Position numbers and translations under genes: made by a program. From JAZTZP01 sp045637525 (GTDB lineage: Bacteria > Bacillota > Clostridia > UBA1381): 64,000 bases of DNA. The stretch is from assembly GCA_045637525.1 (NCBI GenBank), contig JAZTZP010000070.1, positions 1-64,000 on the forward strand, in the 5' to 3' direction. Of the stretch, positions 58,407-64,000 are shown in pieces (the stretch's first letter is position 1; the number at the start of each line of letters is the position of its first letter). Below the pieces are notes generated by a model. That model was given only the letters and a program-made list of their open reading frames with translations, was not told where the DNA came from and searched no databases.

Positions 58407-61085
58407 ATGAAACATATAAAAAGGATATTATTAGCTACATTTTTATTAGTATCATCAATTGCATTATCATCGTTTTCCGTGAGGGCGAACGAGAGTATGC
58501 AAGCAGATTTTATGGAAGGTGGTATCGAAAAATGGCTTACATATGAAGGAGATAATACCCAAATTGTTGAAAATGATTTTAATAATAACAAATCACTTGG
58601 GCTTATAACAAATATCACGAAAAATAGTGTAAGAGCTGCATCTCCGATATTTTTGGCGAATAATTCGGAAGACGGTATTTTTTACATTTCATATAATTTT
58701 ATGGTTAATCAATCAAACGAAAGCGGATTTACCCCGGAAAGGTATCTTAAATTAATTAATGCGGATAGCATTAGCAGTACACCAACTGTATCGGTTAATT
58801 TTACAAAGGTTAAAGATTCCGGTTTATATATTGGTTCAAATTCTACAAGTCTGGCGACGATTAATGATAAAACAATATATAACATAAAACTTAAAGTTGA
58901 TACCAAAAACAGTACGATAGAAGCCTGGCTTGATTCCCAAAAAATCACATCCACTCCTGTTTCATTTAGCAAACCGAGTAAAATGGATTATTCAAAAACC
59001 AGGATTATGTTCACAAACCAGTATTCAAAGGCTGTGGGAAAATCGGAGTTTTATATTTATAATGCATATGCCGAAAGCAGAAACACTCTGAATGTTGTGT
59101 CAACGCCTGATAACGGGGAGATTGTTTCTGCAAGTAAACTTGAAAAAGTATCTGTGGATTTGGGGATGATTCCGTTTGGAAATTATTCTGTTAAAATGTA
59201 TAAAATGCAAGGCAGCGGAAGTGAAGAGATAACAGAATTAGATATTAAAGAAAATGGAAGTAAAATTGAGATAACTGCTGTACAGGGATTTGAAGAAATG
59301 TTCACCTACAAAGTGAATATCACAGGTCTTGAAGATTCATACGGAAATGCTTTGGGCAGTGTTGAATTTCAGTTTGATACAGCATTTGACGGATATTCAA
59401 AACCTGATGTATCAATTATAAACCAGGATACAACGGGAAAGGTAGGACAAAGGATTGATTTACAGGCAGAAGCAGAATCAGAGTGTGCGTCAATAGACAA
59501 AATTGAATTTTATATCAATGATGAATTGATTGAAGGTAATATATGGATTCCGACAAAGGCAGGACAATATGATATATATGCTGTGGCATATGATAATTAC
59601 GGCGGAAGTAATAAATCGCAGACGGTTACATTTAATATTGCATTTAATGAAGCACCTCGTATTTCATTTGTGCTTAATGAAATGACTTCACCGAAAGAGC
59701 TTGAAAGCTTTACAGTTCAGGCGACAGACAGTGACGGAACAGTAACAAATGTAAAAGTATTTGTTGACGGAAAATTGATTGAGGAACAATTCACATCAAC
59801 AGAATATATTTTTGATTTATCAGACTGTAATTTAGGAAAACATACTATTTGTATTCAGGCAGAAGATGATACAGGAGCAATTTCAAAGGAAGAAAAAGCG
59901 ACGATAGTTGTTGTTTTTGAAGAAAAAATTGGGAATAACTATGATTTTGAAGACTACACCACATCAAATCCGATGGGTGGAAAAGTAAACGGCGGAACAT
60001 TTAAACCTCTGAAGCTTGATGAACAACATGGAACAAGCCTTGCTGTGGTTGTTGACGGAAACACACCTGACGGTTGGGGAGGACCATATACAGAGATAGG
60101 GACTGCAGAAACAAAGGATATTGTGTCAATAAAATTTGATTTTTGTTTAAGCCTTGCATCAATGCAGATGCATTTTGAAACAAGAGGAGAAGCAAAAAGC
60201 AGTGATTTTGAAATTAAAAACGGATATCTTTCGGTACACAACGGTTCGGCGGTTGCTCTTTCAGCAATGAAATGGTATTCGGTTGAATACACTTTTTATC
60301 CGCAGGAAAACAAGTTTGATTTTGTGATGTATGACGGAGAAAATGTGCTGTGTCAGTATAAAGAATTACCTTCAAAAACGTCAAATGTGAATAAGGTTTC
60401 AGGATTCAGAATATATGTTGACGGAAGAACTCAAAAAGAGGAAACAGCGTATATTGATAATGTGTCCCTTACCAGAAAGATTATGTATCCATATATCCAA
60501 AAGGTTTATGGTGAATCATCTGAAGAAGGTGTAGGGTATTTGGATGAGAATTTATTTATAGAATTTTCAGGTCCTGTAATAATACCGGAGGAATGTGAAA
60601 TTACTCTGGAAAATGAAATGGGAAGTATGCCGGTTGAAGCGACAGAATTTATACAGGATAACCTGTTGAAAATCACTCCGAAATACGGTCTTGATTCTGC
60701 GAGTCAATACAGGATTTTGTTTGGAGAGAAGCTTTCAGGCGATGATGGTAAACCATTAGGGAAAAAGACAGAAGCTGTGTTTAAGACAACCTCTAAGCAG
60801 TTTGATGTAACAGAAGGAATGTTTTCTGATTCTTCAGAGCTGTTCTTTACTACCGAAATAGATAACAAAACAGGAAAAGACGAAGAAATAACCGTGATTA
60901 TGATAGTTTACAAAAACGGTGTATTTAACAGGGTTTTGTGCAAAAAACAAACAGTATATGCGAATGAAACGACACAAATAAGCACACCGTCTGTTCAAAA
61001 AGAAACAGGTGTTACAGCAAAAGGATTTACTGTCTATGATGACAGCAAATGTCCGGTTTCAAACAAAATATACCAATATAATTAA
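58407..61085 (+). CDS. large secreted multi-domain glycan-binding protein
   Basis: An 892-aa exported protein with no catalytic domain that I recognise. A signal peptide (KHIKRILLATFLLVSSIALS) is followed by a LamG-like domain (about 30-220), an Ig-like segment, two bacterial Ig repeats (about 330-415, VGQRIDLQAEAES; 420-505, LESFTVQATDSDGTVTNV), a second LamG-like domain (about 510-690) and a C-terminal SbsA-type Ig domain (LFIEFSGPVIIP, about 705-790). ATG 58407 has GGAGG 5 bases upstream. It is most likely a surface glycan-binding or scaffold protein working with the lyases. Confidence 0.75.
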   Translation: MKHIKRILLATFLLVSSIALSSFSVRANESMQADFMEGGIEKWLTYEGDNTQIVENDFNNNKSLGLITNITKNSVRAASPIFLANNSEDGIFYISYNFMVNQSNESGFTPERYLKLINADSISSTPTVSVNFTKVKDSGLYIGSNSTSLATINDKTIYNIKLKVDTKNSTIEAWLDSQKITSTPVSFSKPSKMDYSKTRIMFTNQYSKAVGKSEFYIYNAYAESRNTLNVVSTPDNGEIVSASKLEKVSVDLGMIPFGNYSVKMYKMQGSGSEEITELDIKENGSKIEITAVQGFEEMFTYKVNITGLEDSYGNALGSVEFQFDTAFDGYSKPDVSIINQDTTGKVGQRIDLQAEAESECASIDKIEFYINDELIEGNIWIPTKAGQYDIYAVAYDNYGGSNKSQTVTFNIAFNEAPRISFVLNEMTSPKELESFTVQATDSDGTVTNVKVFVDGKLIEEQFTSTEYIFDLSDCNLGKHTICIQAEDDTGAISKEEKATIVVVFEEKIGNNYDFEDYTTSNPMGGKVNGGTFKPLKLDEQHGTSLAVVVDGNTPDGWGGPYTEIGTAETKDIVSIKFDFCLSLASMQMHFETRGEAKSSDFEIKNGYLSVHNGSAVALSAMKWYSVEYTFYPQENKFDFVMYDGENVLCQYKELPSKTSNVNKVSGFRIYVDGRTQKEETAYIDNVSLTRKIMYPYIQKVYGESSEEGVGYLDENLFIEFSGPVIIPEECEITLENEMGSMPVEATEFIQDNLLKITPKYGLDSASQYRILFGEKLSGDDGKPLGKKTEAVFKTTSKQFDVTEGMFSDSSELFFTTEIDNKTGKDEEITVIMIVYKNGVFNRVLCKKQTVYANETTQISTPSVQKETGVTAKGFTVYDDSKCPVSNKIYQYN

Positions 61086-61103
61086 TGCTGAAAGGAAAAA
61101 ACA

Positions 61104-62744
61104 ATGAAAAAAATCATATTTTTAATTATGCTTTTTTTTGCGACTGTCGTATTTAATGTTTATGCTGAAGCTGATACATTGAATCTGAATTTTGACAGCA
61201 AAAATCAGTCGCTTCAGATTATGGCTGAAACTGATAACGAATTTGGTCAGGCAGTAACTGTTGTTATCGTACCTGAGGGAACGGTACCATCTGAAGTGGA
61301 AATAAACGATAGTGTTTGTGTTGATGTTTTTAATACAGGCGAAAACGGAGTGATTGAAGGAAGCATGATTTTGCCTGACAACCTAAACAGTGGTAAATAT
61401 GCTGTACAGTTGTTCCCGTTTGCAGGAGAAGCAGAGTGTTTTATGTATATAAATAAAACTGTTGCAGCTTCAATGCTGTCTGTGATAAATGCGGCTAAAA
61501 CAAATGCAGAAATTGAATCGGTATTTCTTGCCGATTACGTGAAAATTGGTATTGATGAGAATATATTTCAGTGTGTAGACAGTTCAACTCTTGCAAGGTT
61601 ATTTAATTTGTATCGTAATTCGGGAGATTACACAAATTTTGATGATTTTTATGAAGATTACTCTCTTGCAGAGGTTACTGCACTTATTAAAGCAGGAGAA
61701 CCATTGGATGAATTACTCATAAAATATCAGAAATATTTGAATATTGATTATAAAAACGATTATGAGACACTTTCAGCAGAAGCAAAGAAGTGTCTTGGAA
61801 ATATATTGAAGACAGCTGATGAACATATGAAGCTGAATGAACATTATAGTGTTTTGAGGATGCTTGCGATTGTTCAAACCGCAAAAGACTGGACAAAATT
61901 AAAGGAAGTTCTGGTTCAGAATGAAAATGTATGGAGTCCTGATAAGACATATTTTAATAAGCTTGTGTTAAAGGACAAGGTATATCAGGGATTGTTTGAC
62001 AAACAAAAAGAATTGACAACAAAGGATATACTGGCAGATAGTTTTTATAAGATTTCAATGAATTTGTATAAGCAGGAACAAGGTCAGGGAAATAATTCCG
62101 GAAGCGGCAGCGGCGGCGGAGGCGGTAGCACAGGTGTTGGTGTCGGAGGCGACAAGACAATTGTAGCACCGATAAAGCAAACTCCGGCGGCAACCTCAAA
62201 CGGATTTGACGATATGACAAGCCACTGGGCAAAGTCAGCAGTTGAAAAATTAGTTGATAAAGGGATAATCAACGGATATCCTGATAATACATTCTGTCCT
62301 GATGCCGAAATTACAAGAGCGGAGTTTATTACAATACTTATTAAAGGATTTCCGCAAAATGAAGCAAATAAAACAAGCTTTGTTGATGTTTCTGACGGGG
62401 CATGGTATGAAGCATATCTTGCTCAGGCGGAAAAGGCAGGAATTGTTCTTGGTGACACTCAAAAAAGAGCATTTCCCAATCAGCCTGTTACAAGACAGGA
62501 TGCGGCAGTTATGTTAAGACGTGTACTTGACATTTATGGTGTAAGCTTCGGGGAGAGTGAAGAGGAGTTTCTGGATAATGACAGTATTTCAGAATATGCA
62601 AAAGACGCAGTTTATTCGCTTGTTGCAAGTGATATAATAAAAGGTATGGGAGACGGTACTTTTGCACCGGGAGGAAAAACCACAAGAGCACAGGCGGCTG
62701 TTTTAATCAATCGCGCGATGGAGAAAATAGGAGGAGTACAATGA
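61104..62744 (+). CDS. secreted protein with three C-terminal SLH domains
   Basis: A 546-aa exported protein. Signal peptide at about 1-21 (KKIIFLIMLFFATVVFNVYA), a beta domain (about 22-125), a helical domain (about 125-330), then a Gly/Ser-rich linker (about 332-352) and three SLH repeats (about 368-546: MTSHWAKSAVEKLVDKGIINGYPDN; WYEAYLAQAEKAGIVLGDT; YAKDAVYSLVASDIIKGMGDG). It is wall-anchored through SLH. The helical domain resembles one found beside SLH domains in clostridial polysaccharide-degrading proteins. The stop overlaps the next start (ATGA). Confidence 0.9.
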   Translation: MKKIIFLIMLFFATVVFNVYAEADTLNLNFDSKNQSLQIMAETDNEFGQAVTVVIVPEGTVPSEVEINDSVCVDVFNTGENGVIEGSMILPDNLNSGKYAVQLFPFAGEAECFMYINKTVAASMLSVINAAKTNAEIESVFLADYVKIGIDENIFQCVDSSTLARLFNLYRNSGDYTNFDDFYEDYSLAEVTALIKAGEPLDELLIKYQKYLNIDYKNDYETLSAEAKKCLGNILKTADEHMKLNEHYSVLRMLAIVQTAKDWTKLKEVLVQNENVWSPDKTYFNKLVLKDKVYQGLFDKQKELTTKDILADSFYKISMNLYKQEQGQGNNSGSGSGGGGGSTGVGVGGDKTIVAPIKQTPAATSNGFDDMTSHWAKSAVEKLVDKGIINGYPDNTFCPDAEITRAEFITILIKGFPQNEANKTSFVDVSDGAWYEAYLAQAEKAGIVLGDTQKRAFPNQPVTRQDAAVMLRRVLDIYGVSFGESEEEFLDNDSISEYAKDAVYSLVASDIIKGMGDGTFAPGGKTTRAQAAVLINRAMEKIGGVQ

Positions 62745-64000
62745 AAAAAATAGCATTTTTATTTGCAATGATTTTTTTGGCTGCTTCTGTAAATGTTTTT
62801 GCCACTGAAAATAACGCACCAAGTGAAACAGCTGATATAAATGAACAGTTGATTTCCTATTTGTTATCAGATAAGGATTTTGCTGAAGATGAAAAAATTA
62901 CAAGAGGAAGATTTCTTGAAGCGGTAGTAACGCTCATAAGTAACAATGTTGTACCGAATGAAAACGGACCATTTTCTGATGTTGAAGCAGATACTTATTT
63001 ATCGTATTGTACTTACTTTGCTTCAGATATCGGAATTATTTCAAAAAGTACTGCGTTTAATCCGGATGAAGAAATCGAATTTGTTGATGCCATAACAATG
63101 GTAGTTCGTGCTGTAGGTTATGCTCAGATTGCTGAAAATATGGGCGGATATCCATACGGGCACAGAAAGCTTGCCTATGACATTGGATTAACACACGATG
63201 TTAAAGAAACACAGAAGCTTAATGTAAAAAATGCATATGCTCTTTTGTTTAACATGATGAACTGTAATTTAATGCTTATAGATTATGAAGATGAAAGAAC
63301 ATTTCTTAATGCATATGATATTGGGGAATTTGAAGGGATTGTAAATGCAAATGAGTTTTCATATTTGAGTAATTCTGAAGACTCGCTGATTGAAGACAGA
63401 ATTTTAATCGGTATCAATGAATATGTTTATGAGGATGAAACCGATTATCTGGGATGTTATGTAAAAGGCTTTTACGTAGAAGAAAATGATGATAAAAGAA
63501 TAATTATTATATTTGCTGACAAATATGAAACAGTAAAATTTTCGGGCAGAGACGTAGAAAGCTATGAGGGAAATATTCTTGAGGCAGAGATAGACGGAAA
63601 AATAAAAAAGTTTAAATTAAGAAAAAGCTTTGATTATCTGTTGGGCGAAAAAGCGTGCAGCAGTGAGGATTTTGAGGAGTTGCTTGCCGGAGAAGAACTT
63701 TCGGTTGAAATTATTGACAACGACGGAGACGATATATACGATGTTGTGAAAGTTGACAAGTGGCAATATTGTCAAATATATTCTATTGATCCGATTGATA
63801 AGATTATTTTAGATAAAAATGATCAGGCAAATACGATTGATTTGTCGAATGATGAATGTGTTTATCATATTTATAAAAACGAAGAAGGCAAAATCATAGA
63901 AATCAGTCTTAATGATTTAAAGCCGGGAATGCTTGTTGCATGCAGTTCAAGCGGTGATCAACTGTTGCAAAAGATTATTGTGTGTGATGAAGAAAAAACT
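62741..64000 (+). CDS. secreted SLH-like protein, 3' end beyond the window
   Basis: An open frame of 420 codons runs to the window edge. ATG 62741 overlaps the SLH gene stop (ATGA) behind GGAGGAG. A signal peptide (KKIAFLFAMIFLAASVNVFA) is followed by degenerate SLH-like repeats (about 25-175: ITRGRFLEAVVTLIS, FSDVEADTYLSYC, FVDAITMVVRAVGYAQ), then a beta-rich region with alternating acidic strands. It is the N-terminal part of a longer surface protein of the same system. Confidence 0.85.
   Translation, partial: MKKIAFLFAMIFLAASVNVFATENNAPSETADINEQLISYLLSDKDFAEDEKITRGRFLEAVVTLISNNVVPNENGPFSDVEADTYLSYCTYFASDIGIISKSTAFNPDEEIEFVDAITMVVRAVGYAQIAENMGGYPYGHRKLAYDIGLTHDVKETQKLNVKNAYALLFNMMNCNLMLIDYEDERTFLNAYDIGEFEGIVNANEFSYLSNSEDSLIEDRILIGINEYVYEDETDYLGCYVKGFYVEENDDKRIIIIFADKYETVKFSGRDVESYEGNILEAEIDGKIKKFKLRKSFDYLLGEKACSSEDFEELLAGEELSVEIIDNDGDDIYDVVKVDKWQYCQIYSIDPIDKIILDKNDQANTIDLSNDECVYHIYKNEEGKIIEISLNDLKPGMLVACSSSGDQLLQKIIVCDEEKT

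Overview
The window looks like a chromosomal segment of a low-GC, Gram-positive anaerobe of the class Clostridia, probably from an animal gut. The evidence is the AT-rich DNA, strong SD sequences, near-consensus sigma-A promoters with 17-bp spacers, SpoVG, DUF1540, proteins with S-layer homology (SLH) domains, NlpC/P60 secretion, and a Firmicutes-type polysaccharide-utilisation locus. Species cannot be fixed from the sequence alone.

Layout. 1-900: a truncated gene start, a strong promoter driving a long structured RNA (6S-like or another large ncRNA), and a 45-aa protein. 1.0-3.5 kb: accessory genes (a DUF4143 ATPase and a MazEF toxin-antitoxin pair) lying between copies of the tuf 3' end and its terminator. 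3.5-8.8 kb (minus strand): the str operon, L7Ae-like protein - rpsL - rpsG - fusA - tuf, with its own promoter and a repeat-rich 447-bp gap between rpsG and fusA. 9.0-15.7 kb: DUF1540, an SLH envelope protein, an MFS transporter, a large secreted NlpC/P60 hydrolase and a small membrane protein.

15.7-32.0 kb (minus strand): the most unusual part. One promoter and tightly coupled genes form an apparent 11-gene operon: DUF4143 ATPase; a 1837-aa DUF4011 SF1 helicase with an MTES_1575 endonuclease domain and DUF3320; Ser/Thr kinase; membrane coiled-coil protein; cytosolic coiled-coil protein; zinc-ribbon FHA protein; NrdG-like radical-SAM protein; coiled-coil/leucine-rich-repeat protein; ClpB-like AAA+ with a degenerate first domain; PP2C phosphatase; DUF4236 protein. 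It reads as a phospho-signalling module controlling a disaggregase and a DNA/RNA-targeting helicase-nuclease. A conflict or stress-response (possibly anti-phage) role is inference.

32.1-36.4 kb: GH29 fucosidase, a striking mirror-symmetric chain of hairpins, an alpha/beta-hydrolase, spoVG, a small unknown protein, a SLOG/YpsA-like protein and tRNA-Gln(CUG).

36.6-64.0 kb: a glycan-utilisation locus. A GH42 beta-galactosidase is divergent from a GH3 glycosidase, followed by an LplB/YtcP-type ABC importer with its lipoprotein, a membrane-anchored AraC-family regulator, two giant secreted paralogous heparinase II/III-like lyases, a large secreted Ig/LamG-type protein, and SLH proteins that would hold the surface machinery on the wall. 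The last gene runs off the window. The likely scheme is surface cleavage of a complex, perhaps uronic-acid- and galactose-containing glycan, import of oligosaccharides by the ABC system, and intracellular trimming by GH42, GH3 and perhaps GH29.
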